From Bacteroidaceae bacterium (lineage in GTDB: Bacteria > Bacteroidota > Bacteroidia > Bacteroidales > Bacteroidaceae): a stretch of DNA of 38,898 nucleotides. The notes under the pieces are model-generated. The model did no database searches, was not told where the DNA came from, and worked only from the letters and a program-made list of their open reading frames with translations. The stretch is from NCBI GenBank assembly GCA_017935785.1, contig JAGBGU010000019.1, positions 1 through 38,898 on the forward strand. Reading direction: 5' to 3'. Below, piece after piece: positions 25,576 to 35,321 of this stretch; positions within the stretch are counted from its first letter, which is position 1, and every line of letters begins with the position of its first letter. Both the position numbers and the translations under genes were made by a program.

Positions 25576-26480
25576 AGATAGTCATTAAAATTCTGCTCAT
25601 TGCCCTGTTTATGGGCTACCTTGTCTTTGCAGCGGCCAAATTACACAGTCCGGCTGAAGAAAGAGTATGTTCAGCGCTGAACATCAGCGTCAAAAGTAAT
25701 TCCACATATAATTTTGTGGATAGCGACTATGTACAGTCCATCCTGGAAAAGCAAAAGATAACAGTTAAAGGAGAATCACTCGGAAAAATCGATCTGCAGG
25801 AAATAGAAAGTTGTCTGGAGGAAAACCCTTATATAGACAGTGTGGAATGTTTCCACTCTGACCGTGGTGCACTCTGTATAAATGTCATTCCACAAAAGCC
25901 AATACTTATGGTCATGGCAGAAAACGGAGAGCAATACTATTTGGACAGAAAAGGCGCCACCATGCCTATTGACAATTTCAATCTGGAATTGTGCGTAGCC
26001 ACCGGCAACATTACGCCTCAGTATGCATCACAAAAGTTGCTGCCACTGGCCCGTTACATTTACAACAACCCTTTCTGGAGTGAACAAATCGAGCAGATTC
26101 ACGTCATTTCAGATGACAAAATTACACTATACCCCAGAGTTGGTGAACACACTATTATATTAGGAGATTTAAGAGATTTTGAAGACAAGCTCAACCGTAT
26201 GCTTCTCTTTTACGAGAAAGGGCTTCCCCAAGTTGGCTGGAACCGTTACGAAAGCATAAGTTTAGCATATAAAGGACAGATTGTCTGCAAAAACCGAAAC
26301 AAAAAAACAAATAGATATGGGAGCAGCAAAAGACATTATCGTAGCCGTGGAATTAGGTTCCTCTGCCATCCGCGCTATCGCCGGCAAGCGTCTGCCGGAC
26401 AGTACACTGCAAATATTGGCAGTATCACTCGAAGAAAACAACAATTGCATTCGCAATGGTATCATAGACAATTTGGATAA
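25572..26480 (+). CDS. ftsQ: Division protein FtsQ; frame extended into ftsA
   Basis: The frame encodes 302 residues: one N-terminal transmembrane helix (IVIKILLIALFMGYLVFAAAKL), a POTRA-like region (TYNFVDSDYVQSILEKQ to ENPYIDSVECFHS) and a beta domain ending LAYKGQIVCKNRNKK. FtsQ recruits the FtsL/FtsB complex at the septum. After about residue 245 the frame continues into ftsA out of phase, giving an arginine-rich tail (KRHYRSRGIRFLCHPRYRRQ) with no protein-like character. The break is at seven As (26301-26307). A -1 shift there would reach TAG at 26312-26314 and give 247 residues, close to what I recall as usual for Bacteroidales. The true end is therefore probably near 26314; a sequencing indel, mutation or slippage are all possible. 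Confidence 0.88.
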   Translation: MKIVIKILLIALFMGYLVFAAAKLHSPAEERVCSALNISVKSNSTYNFVDSDYVQSILEKQKITVKGESLGKIDLQEIESCLEENPYIDSVECFHSDRGALCINVIPQKPILMVMAENGEQYYLDRKGATMPIDNFNLELCVATGNITPQYASQKLLPLARYIYNNPFWSEQIEQIHVISDDKITLYPRVGEHTIILGDLRDFEDKLNRMLLFYEKGLPQVGWNRYESISLAYKGQIVCKNRNKKTNRYGSSKRHYRSRGIRFLCHPRYRRQASAGQYTANIGSITRRKQQLHSQWYHRQFG

Positions 26481-27714
26481 AACGTCTGCGGCCATATCTC
26501 GTGTCGTCAAACAAATTGACGACAAACTGAATATTCAAACAAAAAAAATATACATCGGACTCTCAGGTCAGTCATTGCATACGACGAAAAACACGGTAAT
26601 TCGCAGTTTTGAGACAAAGACGCTCATTACCGGCAGCATGATTGAATCATTGAAAGACATCAACAAAGGCACAATCTATTCTGATGCAAAGATGTTTGAA
26701 GCCATACCACAGGAATACAATGTAGGTTACCGAACCACATCAGATCCGGTGGGGCTCCAAAGCAACATGCTTGAAGCCAGCTTTGCCAATGTGATAGCAC
26801 GCACCAGCCTATGCGAAAACATTGAGCGTTGTGTCCAGAACGCATCTTTGGAGATAGCGGATATTCTTATTTCTCCTATTTGTCTCTCCGAAGCATTGCT
26901 CCAGAACAATGACAAGCGTTCCGGTTGTGCATTAGTTGACATTGGGGCTGATACCACCACTATTGTCATCTATACCAACAATATCATGCGGAGCCTCACT
27001 GTCATTCCCCTCGGAGGTAGTGATGTTACCAGCGACATCGCCAGCCAAAACATAGAACATGAGGAAGCTGAGGCATTAAAGCTAAAGCACGGAAGCGCCT
27101 TGCACGAAGAAGATGAGAACAAACAAAGTGCCCCCATTGCCATCAGCCATGGCCGTAATATTGAAGAGCATTTGCTTCAGGACATCATTGAAGCCCGGTA
27201 CGAGGAAATTCTGCTCAATGCATGGAGCCGCATCAAAGAATATAGTGACAAACTGCTCTCTGGTATAACCTTTACGGGAGGTGCTTCACGCATAGCCAAT
27301 CTGAAAGAAGCGTTCCAGAAACTTACCAACTTTGAACATCAGATTCGCATAGCTAAGGGATTGCCCACAAGCATTTCCTTGGCAAATGATGTGCATATGG
27401 AAACACCCGACACATTGTACACCCTTATGGCATTGGCCATTTGCGGAGAACCGGTTTGTGCCGGAGACCCACCGGCAGAGCCAGAAGCTGTACAAACCGA
27501 AATAGACTTTTCTCAAGAACACGAACAAGAGGACACCTCTGTTCCAGCAGCTACAGAAGAAAAAGAAGAGAATAACACCGCGGAAGTTTCTCAAGAGGAT
27601 AAGGAAGAAGACAAGCCAAAGAAAGAACGTAAAAAATCAATTGCATTCTCTGAAAGATGCAAAATAGTCTGGAACAAAATTAATGAAATGCTTTCAGAGC
27701 CGGAGGATGAATAA
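26317..27714 (+). CDS. ftsA: Cell division protein FtsA
   Basis: 465 residues from ATG 26317. It is an actin-fold ATPase that tethers FtsZ to the membrane. The N-terminal phosphate loop is DIIVAVELGSSAIRAIAG. KIYIGLSGQSLHTTKNT, then CALVDIGADTTTIVIYTNN and ITFTGGASRIANL, are the actin-family motifs. A long acidic tail leads to a C-terminal amphipathic segment, ERCKIVWNKINEMLSEPEDE, the likely membrane-targeting helix. A TTG at 26281 would add 12 residues, but the conserved region begins just after ATG 26317. It overlaps the extended ftsQ frame and ends 59 bases before ftsZ. Confidence 0.95.
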   Translation: MGAAKDIIVAVELGSSAIRAIAGKRLPDSTLQILAVSLEENNNCIRNGIIDNLDKTSAAISRVVKQIDDKLNIQTKKIYIGLSGQSLHTTKNTVIRSFETKTLITGSMIESLKDINKGTIYSDAKMFEAIPQEYNVGYRTTSDPVGLQSNMLEASFANVIARTSLCENIERCVQNASLEIADILISPICLSEALLQNNDKRSGCALVDIGADTTTIVIYTNNIMRSLTVIPLGGSDVTSDIASQNIEHEEAEALKLKHGSALHEEDENKQSAPIAISHGRNIEEHLLQDIIEARYEEILLNAWSRIKEYSDKLLSGITFTGGASRIANLKEAFQKLTNFEHQIRIAKGLPTSISLANDVHMETPDTLYTLMALAICGEPVCAGDPPAEPEAVQTEIDFSQEHEQEDTSVPAATEEKEENNTAEVSQEDKEEDKPKKERKKSIAFSERCKIVWNKINEMLSEPEDE

Positions 27715-27773
27715 CCATTCTCGCGTACATTATAAATATATATACATACGAACCCCTTATAAAACGAAATACA

Positions 27774-29078
27774 ATGTCTGATAGTTATAAGAATTCTGGC
27801 GGCTTATCTTTCAATCTCCCAGAGGCAAGTCCCAGTATAATTAAGGTTATTGGTGTGGGAGGCGGAGGCGGAAACGCTGTAAACCACATGTACCGGGAAG
27901 GCATACACGACGTAACCTATGTTATGTGCAACACCGACAAGAAAGCGCTTAGCGATTCACCTGTCCCCACCCACTTGCAATTGGGACGCGACGGACTTGG
28001 AGCCGGCAACCGTCCGGAACGTGGAAAGCAAGCAGCTTTGGAAAGCCTTGAAGAAATCAAAGAAATGCTAAACGATGGTACCCGAATGGTATTCATCACA
28101 GCAGGCATGGGAGGCGGTACCGGAACCGGAGCTGCTCCCATAATAGCCCAATGTGCCAAGGATGCCGGTATCCTTACCGTAGGCATTGTCACCATCCCCT
28201 TCAAGTTTGAGGGAATGAAAAAAATCAATCAGGCCCTTGATGGTGTAGACGAGATTTCCAAGCATGTAGACGCGCTGTTGGTTATCAACAACGAGCGCCT
28301 ACGCGAAATATATCCGGACCTCACTGTCCTCAATGCATTTGCCAAGGCAGATGACACATTGAGCATTGCCGCACGCAGTATTGCTGAAATCATCACCATG
28401 CATGGTATCATGAACCTTGACTTTCAGGATGTCACCACCGTACTCAAAGATGGCGGTGTAGCCATTATGAGTACCGGATATGGCGAGGGCGAGAACCGTG
28501 TTACGAAAGCTATCGAGCAGGCGCTCAATAGCCCCCTTCTCAACAACCGGGACATTTTCGACAGCAAAAAGGTGCTTATCAACATTAATTTCTGCGGAGA
28601 CAATGAGCAGAACAGCCTCATGATGGAGGAAATGAACGAGGTTAACGACTTCATGAGCAGATTCAGCCAAGACGTAGAAACCAAATGGGGACTCGCCACA
28701 GACAGCAGTTTGGGCGGGAAAGTCAAGATTACTCTGTTGGCCACGGGCTTCAACCTGCTCAATGTTCCCGGCATGGAACAAGTGAAAAAAGAGAAGGACA
28801 TCATTGATGAAGCGGAAAACGATGACCGTCTCGTCAGAGAAGGCGAACGCATCTCACGCTATTATGACAAAATCACACAAACCCCTCGTAAACGACTTCA
28901 TAACATCTTCATCTTTACCGATGAAGATCTTGACAATGAGGATGTCATTGCCGAAATTGACATGCGTCCTACCTACAAGCGCACTCGCGACGAGGTAAAG
29001 CGTATACGTGAAAAAGAGGCAGCGGCAAATACGGCAAGCCCCTTGGAAGAAGGTGGTTTTATTATGAATCAACAATAA
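27774..29078 (+). CDS. ftsZ: Cell division protein FtsZ
   Basis: 434 residues. This tubulin-like GTPase forms the division ring. The N-terminal IKVIGVGGGGGNAVNHM, the tubulin signature GGGTGTG (113-119), NNERLREIYPDLTVLNAFAKAD and the MNLDFQDVTTVLKDGGVAIMSTG block are all intact. After the globular domain come a basic and acidic linker (MRPTYKRTRDEVKRIREKEAAAN) and the short tail SPLEEGGFIMNQQ. The tail does not resemble the E. coli terminal peptide that binds FtsA and ZipA. The 59-base gap from ftsA shows no consensus promoter. Confidence 0.97.
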   Translation: MSDSYKNSGGLSFNLPEASPSIIKVIGVGGGGGNAVNHMYREGIHDVTYVMCNTDKKALSDSPVPTHLQLGRDGLGAGNRPERGKQAALESLEEIKEMLNDGTRMVFITAGMGGGTGTGAAPIIAQCAKDAGILTVGIVTIPFKFEGMKKINQALDGVDEISKHVDALLVINNERLREIYPDLTVLNAFAKADDTLSIAARSIAEIITMHGIMNLDFQDVTTVLKDGGVAIMSTGYGEGENRVTKAIEQALNSPLLNNRDIFDSKKVLININFCGDNEQNSLMMEEMNEVNDFMSRFSQDVETKWGLATDSSLGGKVKITLLATGFNLLNVPGMEQVKKEKDIIDEAENDDRLVREGERISRYYDKITQTPRKRLHNIFIFTDEDLDNEDVIAEIDMRPTYKRTRDEVKRIREKEAAANTASPLEEGGFIMNQQ

Positions 29079-29093
29079 CCCAATATATAAAAC

Positions 29094-29540
29094 ATGCTAT
29101 TTGAACAAGTAAGTGCAGACATCGTATCTGCCATGAAGAATAAGGACAAAGTACGCCTGATGGCTCTGCGGAACGTAAAAAAATACTTTATAGAAACCAA
29201 GACCGCCCCTGGAGCCAACGATGAACTTTCAGACGAGGACGCCATTAAAATACTGGCAAAATTAGCAAAACAGGGCAAAGATACTGCCGCCGTGTATGAA
29301 AGTCAGAACCGTGCAGATTTGGCAGAAGAAGAAATGAAACAGGTACACATCATTGAGGAGTACCTTCCCAAACCTCTAAGCGCCGAAGAACTGCGCGCTG
29401 CACTGTCTGCCATTATTCAGGAAACAGGAGTAACTGACATAAAGGAAATGGGACGTGTCATGGGCATAGCCAGCAAAAGACTGGCAGGAAAGGCAGAGGG
29501 ACGCACCATTAGCGCCATGGTAAGGGAACTATTGTCTTAG
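29094..29540 (+). CDS. GatB/YqeY-domain protein
   Basis: 148 residues, the small stand-alone form of the YqeY domain also found at the C-terminus of GatB amidotransferase subunits. It is mostly helical: LFEQVSADIVSAMKNKDKVRLMALRNVKKYF, then EEEMKQVHIIEEYLPKPLSAEELRAAL and MGRVMGIASKRLAGKAEGRTISAMVRELL. It may act on or near tRNA, but no function is established. It lies 15 bases after ftsZ and closes the cluster. Its stop codon is immediately followed, with no spacer, by the stop of recO on the other strand. Confidence 0.93.
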   Translation: MLFEQVSADIVSAMKNKDKVRLMALRNVKKYFIETKTAPGANDELSDEDAIKILAKLAKQGKDTAAVYESQNRADLAEEEMKQVHIIEEYLPKPLSAEELRAALSAIIQETGVTDIKEMGRVMGIASKRLAGKAEGRTISAMVRELLS

Positions 29541-30266
29541 TCATCCCAAGACTTCGCGCAAGACCTGTGCCGACTTAGGTTCAGGAAACTCGGGTAAATG
29601 TATACGGTAAAAGCGCATAACCGCATCTATAAACTGCTGACGCTGTACTCGGTTAAAGCGAAAAAGATGCATAGAGTTAAAATTCATGCGCAGCATTACG
29701 GGTAATAATGCAGCCTCTTCCGGGACAAGGGAAGCACCGGAAAGGGGTTGCATTTTTGTAAACCTGCATTGCAGCATGTCATAATAAGCACCAGGAAACC
29801 AATCCTCCGTATTGGGCCAAAATCCCAAGAAACGCGTCAGCCTCATTAAAAACACCAGATGAAAGTTGGCCACTCCGCGCTTACAGTTGTCCAACCACGC
29901 AAGGCCATAACATAAATACCGGAACAGAGGCTCGTTCCTGTCCTCATTTCTCAATCCATAATAAAGTACCTCTCCAAGGAACAAAGCCAAGGCTCCTTTA
30001 ATAGGATCATAAGGCAAAGAGCTATACGGAACCGCCACTCTTATATCGCCAAACTTCTGCAATTTGCTTTTGGGACGAAAATCGTATGTAACATCCAGGA
30101 CATTAAGCACGCGCAAAAGCGAGGTATGCATACCAGCACGTCGCTGCTTTGGCATTTTAGCCAAAAAGGACATTGCCCCTCGTTTTTCCGTATAAAGCCA
30201 CACAACAGCCTTATCCTCGCCTATCCGTTGCATATGCAGAACCACCGCCTTGGTTGTTTCCTCCAT
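29541..30266 (-). CDS. recO: DNA repair protein RecO
   Basis: 241 residues from ATG 30266, which opens MEETTKAVVLHMQRIGEDKAVVWLYTEKRG, the OB-fold domain of RecO. RecO works with RecR to load RecA onto SSB-coated DNA. The central helical region (YDPIKGALALFLGEVLYYGL.. FHLVFLMRLTRFLGFWPN) is the family core; zinc-binding cysteines of some homologues are not seen. The frame extends to 30305 but those residues (MFFSYLSIKKNRK) lie before the conserved start. It converges on the YqeY-like gene with no intergenic base. Confidence 0.9.
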   Translation of the reverse strand: MEETTKAVVLHMQRIGEDKAVVWLYTEKRGAMSFLAKMPKQRRAGMHTSLLRVLNVLDVTYDFRPKSKLQKFGDIRVAVPYSSLPYDPIKGALALFLGEVLYYGLRNEDRNEPLFRYLCYGLAWLDNCKRGVANFHLVFLMRLTRFLGFWPNTEDWFPGAYYDMLQCRFTKMQPLSGASLVPEEAALLPVMLRMNFNSMHLFRFNRVQRQQFIDAVMRFYRIHLPEFPEPKSAQVLREVLG

Positions 30267-30364
30267 TTTTCTGTTCTTTTTTATGCTAAGATATGAAAAA
30301 AACACATATCACTACCCCGAAATCAGAAAAATAGGAAAGTTTTTTCATTTTTTTCTTAAAATAT

Positions 30365-30395
30365 TTTGTCAGTATTTGAAAATGCTATACCTTTG
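30365..30395 (+). promoter_or_regulatory. Promoter of the tRNA-Glu/rpsT transcript
   Basis: TTTG (30365-30368), a 19-base spacer, then TACCTTTG (30388-30395) is one of the best consensus promoters in the window. The predicted start is near 30402, leaving a leader of about 48 bases before the tRNA. The leader contains a small hairpin GGCTT-AGA-AAGCC (30429-30441). Confidence 0.75.
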
Positions 30396-30449
30396 CAGCG
30401 CAATTAAGGAACGACACTTAAAAGCACGGGCTTAGAAAGCCGAAGGTTT

Positions 30450-32901
<2,452 letters not shown>

Positions 32902-32931
32902 TAAAGTCTCTCCAGGCAAAAGCATATTAAA

Positions 32932-32968
32932 GCAAAAAGCATCAGAGTTGAACTCTGATGCTTTTTGC
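32932..32968. terminator. Bidirectional terminator between gyrB and hit
   Basis: GCAAAAAGCATCAGAGTT (32932-32949) and its exact reverse complement (32951-32968) flank a single G. The stem has an A-run on one side and a T-run on the other, so it can terminate gyrB rightward and hit leftward. The hit stop codon and its last codons lie inside the hairpin. Confidence 0.9.
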
Positions 32969-33331
32969 TATTTCTTCAAATTCTTCGGCGCTTAGCTCCA
33001 CGCGCGGATTCGTAAACCGCAGATCGGCTTCTGATTGCATGGGCACCAAATGAATGTGGGCATGCGGAACTTCAAGCCCCAGCACGCACTGCCCCACCTT
33101 TACACAGGGGATAGCCTTCTTTATGGCTACGGCCACTTTCTTCGCAAAGACCTGCAAACCGGCAATTTCCTCATCTGTCAGGTCAAAGATATAGTCCACT
33201 TCACGTTTGGGTATCACCAGCGTATGTCCTTTAGCCAAAGGGCTGATATCAAGGAAGGCAAAGTATTTTTCGTCCTCTGCCACTTTATAGCAAGGGATTT
33301 CCCCTGCAATGATTCTGCTGAAAATTGTCAT
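32942..33331 (-). CDS. HIT-family nucleotide hydrolase/transferase
   Basis: 129 residues. The histidine triad HAHIHLVP (90-97) has the central catalytic His92, and FAFLDISPLAKGHTLVIPKRE (25-45) is the other conserved block. This is the HINT-like branch, which hydrolyses AMP-linked substrates such as adenosine phosphoramidates; the natural substrate is unknown. It is cytoplasmic. It starts 6 bases after greA, so the two form an operon read from the greA promoter, and its 3' end is built into the bidirectional terminator. Confidence 0.95.
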   Translation of the reverse strand: MTIFSRIIAGEIPCYKVAEDEKYFAFLDISPLAKGHTLVIPKREVDYIFDLTDEEIAGLQVFAKKVAVAIKKAIPCVKVGQCVLGLEVPHAHIHLVPMQSEADLRFTNPRVELSAEEFEEIAKSIRVQL

Positions 33332-33337
33332 GGCTTC

Positions 33338-33808
33338 CTATTCTTCAAAACTGATGCTTACCACTTCCAGTTCAATCATCCCCTGGGGCACCTTAATGGA
33401 GGCCACGTCGCCCACCTTCTTGCCCAGCAGCCCCTGTGCTATCGGAGTGCCGACAGAAATCTTGCCTTCGCGCAGATTGGCTTCCGATTCACTAACGATG
33501 CGGTACTTCATCTTCATGTTGTTTTTCACGTTTCTCAACTCCACAGTACAGAGTATCTGCACACTGCTGGTATCCATGTGGGTGGTATCAATGATCTTAG
33601 CCTCAAGGATAGTCTGCTTCAGCAAAGCTATCTTTGTTTCCAACTTACCCTGCCATTCCTTGGCGGCATCGTACTCGGCGTTCTCGCTCAAGTCTCCCTT
33701 GTCGCGGGCTTCAGCAATGGCAGCACTGGCTGCGGGACGGTCCACGCTCTCCATGTGCTGCAGTTCGGCCACCAGTTTGTCGTAGCCTTTTTGTGACATG
33801 TATGCCAT
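33338..33808 (-). CDS. greA: Transcription elongation factor GreA
   Basis: 156 residues, the normal length. It rescues backtracked RNA polymerase by stimulating transcript cleavage. The N-terminal coiled coil carries ARDKGDLSENAEYDAAKEWQ, with the two tip acidic residues (Asp39, Glu42) that reach the polymerase active site. The C-terminal domain ends with SVGTPIAQGLLGKKVGDVASIKVPQGMIELEVVSI. ATG codons occur at residues 1 and 4; the family usually starts near the second. It is first gene of the greA-hit operon. Confidence 0.96.
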   Translation of the reverse strand: MAYMSQKGYDKLVAELQHMESVDRPAASAAIAEARDKGDLSENAEYDAAKEWQGKLETKIALLKQTILEAKIIDTTHMDTSSVQILCTVELRNVKNNMKMKYRIVSESEANLREGKISVGTPIAQGLLGKKVGDVASIKVPQGMIELEVVSISFEE

Positions 33809-33932
33809 AATCTATTCCTTGTTTTATTATTTAATTATCCGTTATGTTTTTCGTAAGACATAAAAATTAAAGAATTCCAGCTGGATAGCCGGAACCCTTT
33901 GAATATTCCTTGTGTCTCTCTTAAAACCGCTG

Positions 33933-33964
33933 CAAAGTTAGGGATTAAAGTTTGAATCCCCAAA
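33933..33964 (-). promoter_or_regulatory. Promoter of greA-hit
   Basis: On the minus strand, TTTG (33964-33961), a 20-base spacer, then TAACTTTG (33940-33933) match the consensus fully. The predicted start is near 33926, giving a leader of about 118 bases before greA. No riboswitch-like fold is evident in the leader. Confidence 0.75.
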
Positions 33965-33994
33965 CTTTTTAATGTTTTTTATGAATCAACGGCC

Positions 33995-35137
33995 TCAAAG
34001 TAGTTTTTCTATAGCCTTTTCCAGATCTTGTATGTTTTCCATACGCGCCTGCAGGTCGCAGTTTCTGTCTATCAGGAAGTAATAAGGCAGTGTATACACC
34101 TGATACAGGTTGATGAAGCTGCTTCCTGCACCTTCTTCGCAGAACACGCTCACCCATGGCAAATGCTCGCACCGCTGTGTCCAGAAGTTTCTGTTATTGT
34201 CCAGGCTTACCTGGTAAATCTCCAACCCTCTGTCATGGTACTTGTTGTATATCTCGCGCAGCTGCATGGTACGTTCATGGCTGCCTTCAAGGGCAAAGCT
34301 GGTAAAGTCCAGCAACACCACTTTACCGCGCAGATCGCTCAGCGTGCGTTCCTTGCCGTTTATGTCCGGCAGCGTAATGTCAATTATACCCAGTTCGCGC
34401 ACCTTGCTGTTATCCAGGTCCAAGACAATTTCTTTTGGTTTGGCCTGGTTTTTCCTTCCCTGTGCCGCAATATTGGCCAGGTTCTCGCTACGCGGACTGC
34501 CCGGATACTTCTCGTTCCAGGCATTGGCCACCGCACGCAGCCATGTAAGGTCGCTCTTGTCCTGCATCGGGTCAAAAACATGAACGGAGCCCAGCATCTG
34601 GAAGCAGGCAAAATAACTGGCCGTGCTGCCATAGTGGTTGCGGATAAAGTTCATCTTTACATCGTTCTTGTACCTTGCCACCAGAGTGTCAATCTTCTCA
34701 TTACGTTCCGGAATGGTAAAACTGCGGTCTTCGGCAACCCGGCGCACTGCCTTTTCCAGATCGGCAAGTTTGCCGCTTAGAATCTTGATGGTGTCACACG
34801 CTCCGCTGCCTTCCACCGTGTATCCGAAAGACAGGTTCTCCATACTGGCCGTAACGGTAACGGTTTCCGTGCTGTCTATAGCCAGGTTTATGCCCTGCCC
34901 GCCAATACGCAGACGGTAGAATTCGGGAGTCTGCGGAGCCTCGCCGCTCAGTTGGAAAGTTCCCTCGCTGTTAAGGCGCACAGAATCCACCGCTACAATG
35001 CCGTCCCCCAAAGATATATGTTCCAGATACAGGGTGGTATCCGCTGCGCCCGATATGGTTCCGTTCACATGAAAACGGTTTTCCTTTGCACAGCTTGCCG
35101 CCACTATTGCAACAATCAGATAAAAAAGTCTTTTCAT
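33995..35137 (-). CDS. TlpA-fold lipoprotein with DUF4369, lacking CXXC
   Basis: 380 residues. MKRLFYLIVAIVAASCAKE is a lipoprotein signal (lipobox AASC). An N-terminal DUF4369 domain (FHVNGTISGAADTTLYLEHIS..) precedes a helical spacer and a C-terminal thioredoxin-like domain (GIIDITLPDINGKERTLSDLRGKVVLLDF..). Where TlpA has the redox motif WCxxC this protein has DFTSFALEGSHERTMQL, with no cysteine. The cis-proline region TLPYYFLID remains. It is therefore not a classical disulfide reductase; binding or a structural role in the envelope is more likely. It is monocistronic, divergent from pnp, with -7 element TACCTTTG at 35171-35164. Confidence 0.88.
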   Translation of the reverse strand: MKRLFYLIVAIVAASCAKENRFHVNGTISGAADTTLYLEHISLGDGIVAVDSVRLNSEGTFQLSGEAPQTPEFYRLRIGGQGINLAIDSTETVTVTASMENLSFGYTVEGSGACDTIKILSGKLADLEKAVRRVAEDRSFTIPERNEKIDTLVARYKNDVKMNFIRNHYGSTASYFACFQMLGSVHVFDPMQDKSDLTWLRAVANAWNEKYPGSPRSENLANIAAQGRKNQAKPKEIVLDLDNSKVRELGIIDITLPDINGKERTLSDLRGKVVLLDFTSFALEGSHERTMQLREIYNKYHDRGLEIYQVSLDNNRNFWTQRCEHLPWVSVFCEEGAGSSFINLYQVYTLPYYFLIDRNCDLQARMENIQDLEKAIEKLL

Positions 35138-35163
35138 TCGTTTTTTGTCGTTAATTAGGCTTG

Positions 35164-35171
35164 CAAAGGTA
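35164..35171 (-). promoter_or_regulatory. -7 element for the TlpA-fold lipoprotein gene
   Basis: On the minus strand TACCTTTG matches the consensus; no clear -33 TTTG accompanies it. The predicted start is near 35157, about 20 bases before the ATG at 35137. Confidence 0.55.
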
Positions 35172-35276
35172 CGATATTTCCCCGAAAATACACCTTATTT
35201 AATAAAAAAATACAAAAATACGCCTTTTGAACAGTAATAATGACATCGTATGACAGCTATTCTGATTGTTTTTTTA

Positions 35277-35284
35277 TACCTTTG
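35277..35284 (+). promoter_or_regulatory. -7 element for pnp
   Basis: TACCTTTG, identical to the divergent element at 35164-35171. The upstream region is T-rich without a clear TTTG at the normal spacing. The predicted start is near 35291, about 31 bases before the pnp ATG. Confidence 0.55.
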
Positions 35285-35321
35285 TGCGATTTTTTGACGC
35301 AATATATTTTATATCAACAAG

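Noticed and set aside
26315..26480. The arginine-rich C-terminal tail of FtsQ as a real RNA- or DNA-binding domain
   Set aside because: It is read out of phase from the conserved ftsA start, so its composition is a by-product of ftsA codons.
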